Shown: one piece after another, positions 30,700 through 38,791 of the stretch
Numbering within the stretch: position 1 is the first letter of the stretch
How the letters are laid out: every line of letters begins with the position of its first letter
Source: Candidatus Latescibacterota bacterium
Lineage (GTDB): Bacteria > Latescibacterota > UBA2968 > UBA8231
NCBI GenBank assembly: GCA_022820485.1
Contig: JAJEFJ010000065.1
Coordinates: 1-41,216, forward strand
Reading direction: 5' to 3'
DNA: 41,216 nucleotides
Made by a program: the position numbers and the translations under genes
The notes under the pieces: generated by a model
Databases searched by the model: none
What the model saw: the letters and a program-made list of their open reading frames with translations, nothing else
Told to the model about the DNA's origin: nothing

Positions 30700-31464
30700 A
30701 TGTACGCTTGCCAAAAAATTTCCATCCTCGCCGCTGCGGCCCTCTTGTTGGGTTGCGGCCATTACCTAATTCCCGGGCGGTTCCAGCCCTTAGAGGTGGC
30801 CCAGCAGCAGACCGATATTCAAGGGTCAAGCATGAAAATCCTCGACGACGGTACGGTCACCTTCGTCCAGAACCGCCTCGAAGTGTCCGTGCGGCCCATG
30901 GCCGACGAGGAGATCAATCGCCAGTACCCGGCCCAATCTACCAACGCCAGCGGTCCAGCCGACGAGCTACCGTCCAACCCGTTCACCTACGGCAATTGGA
31001 TCGATCCGCGCACGGGCAAGGCCCCACAGCGCTTGTCCGTTTTCAAGATCACGGTCAAAAACTACGAATACCCCAAAGTTAAGTTCGATCCACTGACGGT
31101 GACCGTGGAGTCGGCCAATGGGCGGCGCTATTATCCTTGGGGGAGTTATGACGTAGAGGAGTATTTCCGGCGTTTCCCCCTAGCCTTCAACGGCTTGGGC
31201 TATATGCGCTTCGACGAGCGCCGCGACCTCTACAACCAAGCCAAGTACCCAGACGACGAGTTTTGCTTCTCCGGGCAAGAGGTCGAAGGCTACGTGGTCT
31301 TCCCCAAGATCCACGATGATGTCGCCGAAATCGCCTTCCACATTCCCGAATTCGGGTTGCGCTACAACTTCCGCAACGAACCCATAGAAACCATCGATCT
31401 CAGCTTCCGCTTCAAGCGCGACATTGAGAAGGTCAAAAACATCGACAAGTTGGCGACCAACTAG
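30700..31464 (+). CDS. Lipoprotein of unknown function closing the surface-protein cluster
   Basis: This 254-residue protein has a lipobox LLGC (Cys19) after a hydrophobic signal. I recognise no domain family. The mature part looks beta-rich, with repeated short strands and a conserved-looking FKITVKNYEYPKVKFDPLTV segment followed by YYPWGSYDVEEYF; it ends with LSFRFKRDIEKVKN. Start 30700 is preferred over the in-frame ATG at 30673 because AGAGGAG lies 8 bases upstream and the lipoprotein signal begins there. It follows the SurA-like gene by 23 bases and is the last gene before a strong terminator. It is probably an envelope partner of the cluster products. Confidence 0.7.
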   Translation: MYACQKISILAAAALLLGCGHYLIPGRFQPLEVAQQQTDIQGSSMKILDDGTVTFVQNRLEVSVRPMADEEINRQYPAQSTNASGPADELPSNPFTYGNWIDPRTGKAPQRLSVFKITVKNYEYPKVKFDPLTVTVESANGRRYYPWGSYDVEEYFRRFPLAFNGLGYMRFDERRDLYNQAKYPDDEFCFSGQEVEGYVVFPKIHDDVAEIAFHIPEFGLRYNFRNEPIETIDLSFRFKRDIEKVKNIDKLATN

Positions 31465-31489
31465 CCGAGCCGGTCAAGCTGCGTAGCCT

Positions 31490-31519
31490 AGGGGCAGGCC
31501 GCGGCCTGCCCCTTTTTTT
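31490..31519 (+). terminator. Strong intrinsic terminator ending the surface-protein cluster
   Basis: An 11-bp perfect stem (AGGGGCAGGCC at 31490-31500 with GGCCTGCCCCT at 31503-31513) is followed by a run of seven T at 31513-31519. The formal 2-base loop would open to about six bases in practice. It lies 26 bases after the stop at 31464 and directly before the next gene, so that gene probably has its own weak promoter or uses read-through. Confidence 0.9.
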
Positions 31520-31535
31520 GCCCGGCACCCGTTTA

Positions 31536-34500
31536 ATGCTGACCAAATTCCTCCTATTCGTCACCGCGGTCTTCTTCCTGCTATCGGTCACGGCCTTTGA
31601 TCCAGCCACCATTTCGCGCTGGATTGAACAGGCCATTGGCTGGGTGCCACTGCGCGAAGCTCCAGCAACCGATGAAGCGCCCTCGCTGCGCGCAGCCGTC
31701 GCGCAAATAAACGCCGCCGATCTAGAGCACCACCTCCGCATCCTCACCGCAGACTCGTCCCGCGTCACCGGCTATGCGGGAGCCGCAAACGCGGCCCGTT
31801 ACATCGAAGGGGAGTTCCGCGGCCTCGGCCTCCAAGTCACCAGCGAATTTTTTCCCCTTTCCGTCCCCCTAGATCGCGGTGGTCGGCTGCGCTGGATCGG
31901 CTCGAACGAAGCCATCCCCATCTACGGCTTGTGGCCTAACCACGTGCGCTCGCCATCCCTGCCGCCGGGCGGCGTCTCCGGCCACCTCATAGACTTGGGG
32001 CGCGGCAGCTTAGCCGAGATGGATGGGAAACGGCTAGCGGGCAGCATTGCGCTAATGGGATTTGGCTCGGGCAACGCCCACGTCGAAGCGCGGTCCTTAG
32101 GCGCGCAGGCTATCCTGCTGTACGACGATGGCCGCGTCACGCGCAGCGAGGCCGCGGAAAAATTCCTCCAAGTGCCCGTGGACATCCCGCGCTTTTGGCT
32201 AGAAGCGGCAGACGCGGAAATCCTGCGGCAACAAGCGCGCAACGGCGACGCACAGGTGCATCTCGAAGCGCGCATGGACTGGGAGCAGGTCCAGGCGTGC
32301 AACATCCTCGCCATCCTCCCCGGCTTGGCCGAAGACATGCCGCGCGGTCAGCGCCGCGAAACCCAGCAGTGGGACGAGCAAATCATCGTCCTGCAAGCGC
32401 ACTACGACGCGATCTCGGTAGTCCCCGCGCTAGCTCCAGGGGCCGAAAACGCGACCGGCATGGCCGCGCTGCTTGAAATTGCGCGCTTGCTCGTCGCCGA
32501 AGGCACCCGCTACACCGTGCTCTTTTTAGCCACCCCTGGGCACTTTCAGGGCTTGGCCGGCGTCAACGATTTTCTCTACCGCCACGCGCGCAAAAGCGAG
32601 CATTTCCGCGACCAGATCCCGCCGGCCGAGCGCATCGATTTCCGCCTCTTTGTCGGCCTCGATTTGGCCAGCCACAGTCCCCAAGTCGGTAGTTTCACCA
32701 TGGGCACGTTCTACAACTCGGCTTGGCGCAACGACGACTATCAGAAAAACCTGATGGCGCACTATGCCTCGCGCTTTGCCCGCTATAACCGCGAGATTTT
32801 CGCCGACTCGACCCGCTACCAAGACGCCGTAGCCCCGCAGAAGCGAGTGTGGAAAAACTTCATGCCCGTGCGGCTGGCCCTCGACAGCGAGGCCGCGGCC
32901 TTTGTGGGCAAGGAGGCGCTCTCTTTCGTCACGCCCAACCAACTGCGCCAGCGCGTGGATACGCCCCTCGACCGACTCGAATTCGTCGCGCTCGACAACC
33001 TCGCCGAACAGACCCGCACCATAGCCGGGCTGCTACTTAAGGCTGCCTCCGATCCAGACTTTTTCAACGACACCAAGCTAACCCTGCGCGATTGGGGGCA
33101 CAGCCTAGAGGGCAACATCTACTGGTTCGACCGCGACGTGAATTTCGCCGTGCCCAAAGCCCCAGTGCCCAACGCCCTCGTCACCTATCTCCAGCCCGGC
33201 CCCAACTCCGTGGCCGGCGTGCGCACCCTTATGGCCACGCACGGGGATGAAACAGGCTACTTCAAATTCGACATCATACGCAACCGCTTTGCCAACCGGA
33301 TCCAAGCCTTTGAACTCGACGAATACGGGCGCATCGTCTCCGCGCCCGACCTCGGCGAAGAGGGCGACAAAACCTATCCAGGCACCCAGCCGTATGGCTG
33401 GTGGGAAAACCGCATGTTGCAGGTCCTGTTTCGCTGCCGCGCCCTGAGCTTCTTGGAGGTGGTCGATCCGCGCTATCTATCGGCCATGGACCGCGTCAAC
33501 GTTCTCGGCACCAACGATGCGCCGCCGCGCTCTTTTTCTCTCAACTACATCGAAAACCAGAGCGCAGCGCAGGATCGGGTAGTACAAGCCGGCGTGGTGT
33601 TCGCCGAGCCGGGTACCCGCGTCAAAATCCTCGCCGGCGAGGGGGCCTTTGGCGGCGAGAGCGCGCTCGCCGGCGTGCGCTACATGCTCACCAATGCGGA
33701 CTCCGCCCTGTTCGCCGACCTCGATCCGGCCGGTGTCGATCTGGCGACCATTGAGCGGGCACAGGGCGATGGCTTCCCAGTCGAACAGGGCCTCATTCCC
33801 TATCCGGCGTTGCAGGCGGCCCGCGACATCTGGATCATCGACGAGGCGCGGATCAAACAAATGGTGCGCCACGGTATCGTCCTAGAACAGCTACAGGCCA
33901 TGCACGAGCAAGCGCGGGAGGCCCTACTCGAGGCTCGCGACAAACTCGCGGCTTTCGATTACACCGGCTACCAGCGCGCAGTGCGCCGCGCCCTCGGGCT
34001 GGAGGCCCGCATCTACCCGGAAGTCAAGGCCACTGCCAACGACGCGGTGCGCGCGGTGATTTTCTACTTCGCGCTCCTGTTGCCCTTTGCCTTCTTCTGC
34101 GAGCGATTTTTCTTTGGCTTCCCGGACGTGCGGCGGCAAATCGCCGGCTTTGTCGGCATCTTCGTCCTCGTATTTCTGATCCTGCGCTTCGTCCATCCGG
34201 CCTTCAAGCTGAGCACCTCGCCGTACATCATCTTCCTCGCGTTTGTCATCCTCGCCTTAGGCATCCTCGTCATCTTCATCGTCGTCACCCGCTTCAAGGC
34301 ACTGCTGCAACGGCGCAAGGGCGCAGCCTCGGGCGTACACGAAACCGACGTGGGCCGGATCGCCGCGGGTTTTGCGGCCATCCTGTTGGGCATCTCCAAC
34401 TTGAGCAAGCGCCGCCTGCGCACCGCGCTGACGGCCGCGACCCTGACCTTTTTGACTTTCACCGTCAATTCCTTTACCTCGGTCAAGTCCAGCCTCGACT

Positions 34501-36137
34501 TCTATCGCCTGCCGCGCGATACCCCGCCTCTGTACGAAGGCGGCCTCATCCGCGACCGCGCCTGGCGCGGCATGCAGGATTCCATCTTGGACTACGTGCA
34601 GAGCGCATTTGGCGACCGCGCCTTGGTCGTGCCGCGCGCCTGGTACTTGTCGCCGGTCGAATCCGAACGGGCCTATATCGACTTTGCCGCCACCACAACC
34701 GGCGCGGCTAGTTTCGCGCACGGCTTAGTGGGCCTACAGCCGGCCGAAGCCGAAGTCACCGGCCTCGACGCACACATCTCGGCCGGTCGCTTCTTCGCCG
34801 CGGGCGACGACAAGGTCGTCATCTTGCCCGACAGCCTAGCCGCACTCGTCGACATTGGCCCCGAGGACGTGGGCACGGCTTCCATCGCGCTCTACGGCGA
34901 GGAGTACCAGGTCATCGGCCTGTTCGACAGCATGGCCCTGAAAGAAGTCGTCGATCTCGATGGCGAGCGCCTAACGCCGGTGGATACGGTCAAAGACGCT
35001 GGTCTCATCACGCGCGAGAGCACTGAAGATCCGCGAGCCTTGGCCGCCACCGCGGTCGAAACCTTCAACCACCTCGAAGTAATCAACACCCTGTTCTTGC
35101 CCTATCAGCGCGTCCGCGCCATGGATGGCCGCCTGCGCTCCATCGCCATTGCCGCAGACGCGGACGACCCGGAATTCGTCCAGCGCGTGGAGTCCTTTAT
35201 GTCGCGGGTGGCACTGACCCTGTTCGTCGGCCAAGGCGACCGCGTCGTGGCCTACAGCTCGATTGGCTCCACCGAAATAAGCGGGGCTGGGCAGCTTTTG
35301 GTGCCGGTAATCATCGCCGCCTTGATCGTGCTCAATACCATGATGGGGGCCGTGTACGAGCGCGTGCGCGAAATCGGCATCTACAGCGTCGTCGGCTTGG
35401 CCCCCAGCCACATCGGCCTGCTGTTTTTGGCCGAATCCACGGTATTTGCCACCTTTGGCGCGGTGGTCGGCTACGCCCTAGGCCAAATCGCCCATCTGTT
35501 CATGCTACAATACGGGCTGCTCGCCGGCCTGACGCTCAACTACTCGTCGCTCTCCGCGGTGTGGGCTACGGTCGTGGTCATCGGCACGGTCTATTTATCG
35601 ACCTTGTATCCAGCGCGCATGGCGGCCAACATGGCCGTCCCAGACGTGACGCGGCAATGGCAATTTCCCCCGCCCGTTGGCGACCACTGGCGCTTTGACT
35701 TTCCCTTCACGGTCGGCGGGGCCGAGGTGCCGAGCATGTACGTGTATCTCAAGTCGGTCTTTGCCGCCTATGGCGAAGGTTCAATCGGCGACTTCATCGC
35801 CCGCGACGTCGAGCTATCCGTCACCGCAGACGGGCCGGAGCCGTCCTACGCCATTGCCATGCGCACTTGGCTGGCACCCTACGACCTCGGGATCAGCCAG
35901 CAGGTGCGCCTGCAAGCGACCCCCACCGGCGAGCACCACATCTACAAGATCGAGACCCACATCGAGCGTCTCAGCGGCGACGTGGCCTCTTGGCAGCGGA
36001 TGAATCGCAAGTTCCTCAACGTACTGCGCAAGCGATTCCTCGTCTGGCGCACCTTAGCGCCAGGGATCCGCCAAGGGTATCAGGACGAGGCGGACGAGGC
36101 GTTTGCCGAGGCTGGGCAGCTTGCCGCTCGTCCTTGA
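31536..36137 (+). CDS. Giant fusion: M28-peptidase-like (degenerate) plus FtsX/MacB-type permease
   Basis: This 1533-residue membrane protein has an N-terminal helix (about 1-17), then an M28-like domain with a PA-type insert (about 55-490). It keeps HYDA (His289, Asp291) and GAENATG (Glu304 where M28 enzymes have the bridging Asp). The usual Gly-Glu-Glu is replaced by PGHFQG (His336, Phe337), so metallopeptidase activity is doubtful. Hydrophobic helices at about 850-930 lead into an FtsX-like permease: LRTALTAATLTFLTFTVNSF (about 970), a large extracytoplasmic region, then the FtsX core near 1255-1375 (LIVLNTMMGAVYERVREIGIYSVVG). MacB/FtsX permeases normally pair with an ABC ATPase; none is next to it. 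The ATG at 31536 is preferred over TTG 31518, which lies in the terminator tail. Confidence 0.85.
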   Translation: MLTKFLLFVTAVFFLLSVTAFDPATISRWIEQAIGWVPLREAPATDEAPSLRAAVAQINAADLEHHLRILTADSSRVTGYAGAANAARYIEGEFRGLGLQVTSEFFPLSVPLDRGGRLRWIGSNEAIPIYGLWPNHVRSPSLPPGGVSGHLIDLGRGSLAEMDGKRLAGSIALMGFGSGNAHVEARSLGAQAILLYDDGRVTRSEAAEKFLQVPVDIPRFWLEAADAEILRQQARNGDAQVHLEARMDWEQVQACNILAILPGLAEDMPRGQRRETQQWDEQIIVLQAHYDAISVVPALAPGAENATGMAALLEIARLLVAEGTRYTVLFLATPGHFQGLAGVNDFLYRHARKSEHFRDQIPPAERIDFRLFVGLDLASHSPQVGSFTMGTFYNSAWRNDDYQKNLMAHYASRFARYNREIFADSTRYQDAVAPQKRVWKNFMPVRLALDSEAAAFVGKEALSFVTPNQLRQRVDTPLDRLEFVALDNLAEQTRTIAGLLLKAASDPDFFNDTKLTLRDWGHSLEGNIYWFDRDVNFAVPKAPVPNALVTYLQPGPNSVAGVRTLMATHGDETGYFKFDIIRNRFANRIQAFELDEYGRIVSAPDLGEEGDKTYPGTQPYGWWENRMLQVLFRCRALSFLEVVDPRYLSAMDRVNVLGTNDAPPRSFSLNYIENQSAAQDRVVQAGVVFAEPGTRVKILAGEGAFGGESALAGVRYMLTNADSALFADLDPAGVDLATIERAQGDGFPVEQGLIPYPALQAARDIWIIDEARIKQMVRHGIVLEQLQAMHEQAREALLEARDKLAAFDYTGYQRAVRRALGLEARIYPEVKATANDAVRAVIFYFALLLPFAFFCERFFFGFPDVRRQIAGFVGIFVLVFLILRFVHPAFKLSTSPYIIFLAFVILALGILVIFIVVTRFKALLQRRKGAASGVHETDVGRIAAGFAAILLGISNLSKRRLRTALTAATLTFLTFTVNSFTSVKSSLDFYRLPRDTPPLYEGGLIRDRAWRGMQDSILDYVQSAFGDRALVVPRAWYLSPVESERAYIDFAATTTGAASFAHGLVGLQPAEAEVTGLDAHISAGRFFAAGDDKVVILPDSLAALVDIGPEDVGTASIALYGEEYQVIGLFDSMALKEVVDLDGERLTPVDTVKDAGLITRESTEDPRALAATAVETFNHLEVINTLFLPYQRVRAMDGRLRSIAIAADADDPEFVQRVESFMSRVALTLFVGQGDRVVAYSSIGSTEISGAGQLLVPVIIAALIVLNTMMGAVYERVREIGIYSVVGLAPSHIGLLFLAESTVFATFGAVVGYALGQIAHLFMLQYGLLAGLTLNYSSLSAVWATVVVIGTVYLSTLYPARMAANMAVPDVTRQWQFPPPVGDHWRFDFPFTVGGAEVPSMYVYLKSVFAAYGEGSIGDFIARDVELSVTADGPEPSYAIAMRTWLAPYDLGISQQVRLQATPTGEHHIYKIETHIERLSGDVASWQRMNRKFLNVLRKRFLVWRTLAPGIRQGYQDEADEAFAEAGQLAARP

Positions 36138-36162
36138 CAAGGCCCTGCCTCAAAAATAGACT
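36134..36162 (+). promoter_or_regulatory. Promoter of the toxin-antitoxin pair
   Basis: A perfect TTGACA at 36134-36139 overlaps the stop codon of the preceding gene and is followed after 17 bp by TAGACT (36157-36162, four of six matches). Transcription would start about 20 bases before the antitoxin gene, within the operator-like repeats. Confidence 0.55.
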
Positions 36163-36177
36163 TAGCTTAACTTAGCT
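36160..36177. promoter_or_regulatory. Operator-like direct repeat upstream of the antitoxin
   Basis: ACTTAGCT occurs twice (36160-36167 and 36170-36177) with a 10-bp period, one turn of the helix. Each copy contains AGCT, and TAGCT/AGCTA also forms an inverted pair. It overlaps the -10 region and start of transcription, as expected for autorepression by a Phd/VapB-type antitoxin. Confidence 0.55.
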
Positions 36178-36192
36178 ATTGGAGGATTCACC

Positions 36193-36453
36193 ATGAAGAA
36201 AGTGAACATGCACGAGGCCAAATCGCAACTTTCGCGCCTAGGCAAGTTGGCTTGGGCCGGGGAAGAAGTTGTCATCGCCAAGGCCGGCGAGCCGTATTTG
36301 CGGCTGGAACCATATCGGGATCGTCTGGAGGAACGTCAGCTTGGTGGACTAGAAGGAAAAATCTGGATGTCGCCAGACTTTGACGATCCCGATGAAGAAC
36401 TCATGGACCTGCTTGAGAACTCGAAAATTTTCCCAGATACAGATAAGAGTTAG
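36193..36453 (+). CDS. Phd/YefM-type (VapB-like) antitoxin
   Basis: This 86-residue protein has the N-terminal Phd/YefM DNA-binding pattern: VNMHEAKSQLSRL (about 4-16), GEEVVIAKAGEPYLRLEPY (about 23-41). The acidic C-terminal tail (SPDFDDPDEELMDLL) typically wraps the PIN toxin. It would neutralise the downstream toxin and repress the shared promoter. GGAGG lies 8 bases before the ATG at 36193. The toxin gene starts two bases after its stop. It sits between two large membrane-protein genes, as expected for a mobile two-gene module. Confidence 0.88.
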   Translation: MKKVNMHEAKSQLSRLGKLAWAGEEVVIAKAGEPYLRLEPYRDRLEERQLGGLEGKIWMSPDFDDPDEELMDLLENSKIFPDTDKS

Positions 36454-36455
36454 CA

Positions 36456-36836
36456 ATGTCGCGGCTACTGTTGGATACCCACACCTTTTTGTGGTGCCTG
36501 TCCGATGTTGAGCAACTGGCCGAGGATGCCCGTGCCACCATTGCCGATCCGCACAATGAGGTCTTCGTCAGCGCCATCACCGGGTGGGAAATCGCGGTCA
36601 AGCGGGCAAAGGGTCGCTTGGTCGCGCCAGACAATCTGTCAGCGTTGGTTGAGCAAAGGGGCTTCACTCACCTGCCGCTGACGTTCCATCACGCGGAGCA
36701 GGCCGGCCGCCTCCCGATGCACCACCGGGATCCATTCGATCGGTTCCTGATTGCCCAAGCCCGAGCCGAAGGGCTGCTCCTCGTCACCCGCGATGGCCAC
36801 ATTCGGCAATACGATGTGGCCATCATGGAGGTCTGA
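36456..36836 (+). CDS. VapC-like PIN-domain ribonuclease toxin
   Basis: This 126-residue protein has the full PIN-domain acidic set: Asp7 (LLLDTHTFLW), Glu45 (SAITGWEIAVKRAKGRL), Asp92/Asp95 (HHRDPFDRFLIAQA) and Asp113 (LVTRDGHIRQYD). Such toxins are Mg-dependent ribonucleases, often cutting tRNA or rRNA. Its length matches the family. It follows the antitoxin by two bases and precedes the DUF6785 gene by 17 bases, so the permease genes downstream may be partly expressed from the toxin-antitoxin promoter. Confidence 0.92.
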   Translation: MSRLLLDTHTFLWCLSDVEQLAEDARATIADPHNEVFVSAITGWEIAVKRAKGRLVAPDNLSALVEQRGFTHLPLTFHHAEQAGRLPMHHRDPFDRFLIAQARAEGLLLVTRDGHIRQYDVAIMEV

Positions 36837-36853
36837 AGCGCCAGACAGCCAAC

Positions 36854-38788
36854 ATGACCGCACGCGCCTTCCTCATCGGCTTGGGCCTCGTGATCCTAAT
36901 CAACATCGGGGCCCCGTACAGCATGTTCATCCTCAAGTCCTCGCAGTGGGCAATCAGCTATCTGCCCTTGAGCGTGGTCTTTCTCTTTACCGGCTTGGTC
37001 TTTCTCAACGCCACAGCCAAGTCGCTGCTAAAAGTGCGCGGCCTAAACACCAGCGAACTCGGCCTCATCTTCATCATGTCCTTAGTAGGAGCCTCAATCC
37101 CCACCTGGGGCACTTCCACATACATGATCGCGGTCGTCGCCGCTCCCCAATACTTTGCCTCGCCCGAGAATCAGTGGCAGAGCAAAGTAGTGCAGTACAT
37201 CGAGGAATGGTTGGTACCCAACGACGCGATTGCCCTCAAGTGGTTCTACAACGGCCTGCCCGCTGGCGAGTCCATTCCTTGGGGCGCTTGGATCGTGCCG
37301 CTTTTTTGGTGGACCAGCTTGGTGATGGCCATCTTCTTTTTATGTCAGTGCATGGTCGCGGCGCTGCGCAAGCAGTGGGTCGAATACGAGCGCCTGCCCT
37401 TCGCCCTGATGGAATTGCCCCAACAGCTCATCGCCCCGCCACCAGGCTCTAACTGGCCCAGCTTCGTGCGTCAAAAGGCGTTCTGGTTCGGCTTTGCCTT
37501 GCCTTTCTGCATGGTTATGTGGAACGTGGTCACGTACTTTACCCCGGCCTTCCCGCCCATCCCGCGCGACCTGTCCGATCCCATCCGCATTGGCCGCGAA
37601 TTTCCCGCCATCAACACCAATATCAACTGGGCCATCGTCGGCTTTACGTACTTCGTCAATCTCGACGTGTCGTTCAGCATGTGGTTCTTCACGGTGCTGA
37701 CCATGCTGCAACAGGGCCTGTTCAACCGCTTTGGCTACACCATTGCCGGCCGCGACGTGTACACCCTCGGCCACCCCGGCATCGGCTGGCAGTCTTTCGG
37801 TGCCCTAATCGCCCTCGTCATCGGCATGCTGTGGATGGCGCGTGGGCACCTCGGCGCAATCTGGCGCAAAGCCGTGCGTGGCGATGCAGACATCGACGAC
37901 ACCGACGAGCTGATGTCCTACCGGATGATCGTCTTTGGCGGCGGACTGGCCCTGCTCTACATCGCCTTTTGGATGTGGCGGGCCGGCATGAACCCGCCCA
38001 CGGTCGCGCTCTTCATTTTGGCCACCTTGGTCCTCTACGTCGGCATTACGCGCATCATCATGGAGGGCGGCTTGCTCTTCAGCCGCGCCCCGCTAGTCGG
38101 CCAGACCTTTGTCGGCTACGCACTCGGGCCGCACGCCACCGCACAGAGCAACATTGTCATGGGGCTGTCCTACGGCTGGCACCACGAGCTCAAGGGCTTC
38201 TTCATGGTCGCCGCGGCCAACAGCGCCAAGGTGTCCAGCAGCATTCGCGGCAACCTTCGGCTGAGCTCAGGTCGAAGCCGCCGTTGGCTGAGCTTTTTCA
38301 TCCTCTTCTCGGCGCTGGTGGCCCTCGTCGTCTCCATGGCCTTCGCGCTCTACATGGGCTACTCCTTTGGCGCGTACAACTACGGGGGGTGGATCTTCGG
38401 CACGGGGTCGCAAGTGCCCTATGTGGAAAGCCTGCGCAAAATCGACCTCAGGGCACCGGATTGGACGCGGTTGGCCCACCTCGTCAGCGGCGCGGGTGTA
38501 ATGGGACTGCTGACCTTTATGCGCTACCGCTTCTCGTGGTGGCCCCTGCACCCGATCGGCATGCCGGTCGGCATCTGTTCCTACCCCATGACCATCATCG
38601 TCTTTTCGATCTTCGTCTCTTGGCTGGCCAAATGGGCCATCATGCGCTCGGGCGGCATCGGCCTCTACCACCGCGCCCAGCCCTTTTTCATCGGCCTCAT
38701 CCTCGGATACTTCACCGCAATCGGCCTGTCCTTTTGCATCGATATGATCTGGTTCCCCGGGCAGGGGCACCCGCTATACGGAAACTAG
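36854..38788 (+). CDS. DUF6785/DUF6784 family polytopic membrane protein (copy 2)
   Basis: This 644-residue protein has about 14-16 predicted membrane helices. It matches the 8058-9968 protein along its length: ASPENQWQ, NGLPAGESIPWGAWIVPL, YERLPFALMELPQQLI (about 176-191), VNLDVSFSMWFFTVL, GGLLFSRAPLVGQ, WWPLHPIGMPVG and FFIGLILGYF. The motif ERLPF[PA]L falls at the same residue as in the OPT-like protein encoded next door. That arrangement suggests a transporter pair, though no substrate is known for DUF6785/DUF6784 proteins. It lacks a clear Shine-Dalgarno and lies 17 bases after the toxin stop. The OPT-like gene follows after three bases. Confidence 0.8.
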   Translation: MTARAFLIGLGLVILINIGAPYSMFILKSSQWAISYLPLSVVFLFTGLVFLNATAKSLLKVRGLNTSELGLIFIMSLVGASIPTWGTSTYMIAVVAAPQYFASPENQWQSKVVQYIEEWLVPNDAIALKWFYNGLPAGESIPWGAWIVPLFWWTSLVMAIFFLCQCMVAALRKQWVEYERLPFALMELPQQLIAPPPGSNWPSFVRQKAFWFGFALPFCMVMWNVVTYFTPAFPPIPRDLSDPIRIGREFPAINTNINWAIVGFTYFVNLDVSFSMWFFTVLTMLQQGLFNRFGYTIAGRDVYTLGHPGIGWQSFGALIALVIGMLWMARGHLGAIWRKAVRGDADIDDTDELMSYRMIVFGGGLALLYIAFWMWRAGMNPPTVALFILATLVLYVGITRIIMEGGLLFSRAPLVGQTFVGYALGPHATAQSNIVMGLSYGWHHELKGFFMVAAANSAKVSSSIRGNLRLSSGRSRRWLSFFILFSALVALVVSMAFALYMGYSFGAYNYGGWIFGTGSQVPYVESLRKIDLRAPDWTRLAHLVSGAGVMGLLTFMRYRFSWWPLHPIGMPVGICSYPMTIIVFSIFVSWLAKWAIMRSGGIGLYHRAQPFFIGLILGYFTAIGLSFCIDMIWFPGQGHPLYGN

Positions 38789-38791
38789 CGC

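Noticed and set aside
31536..33060. Active M28 aminopeptidase
   Set aside because: The Gly-Glu-Glu catalytic/zinc segment reads PGHFQG, and the bridging Asp is Glu, so activity cannot be claimed.
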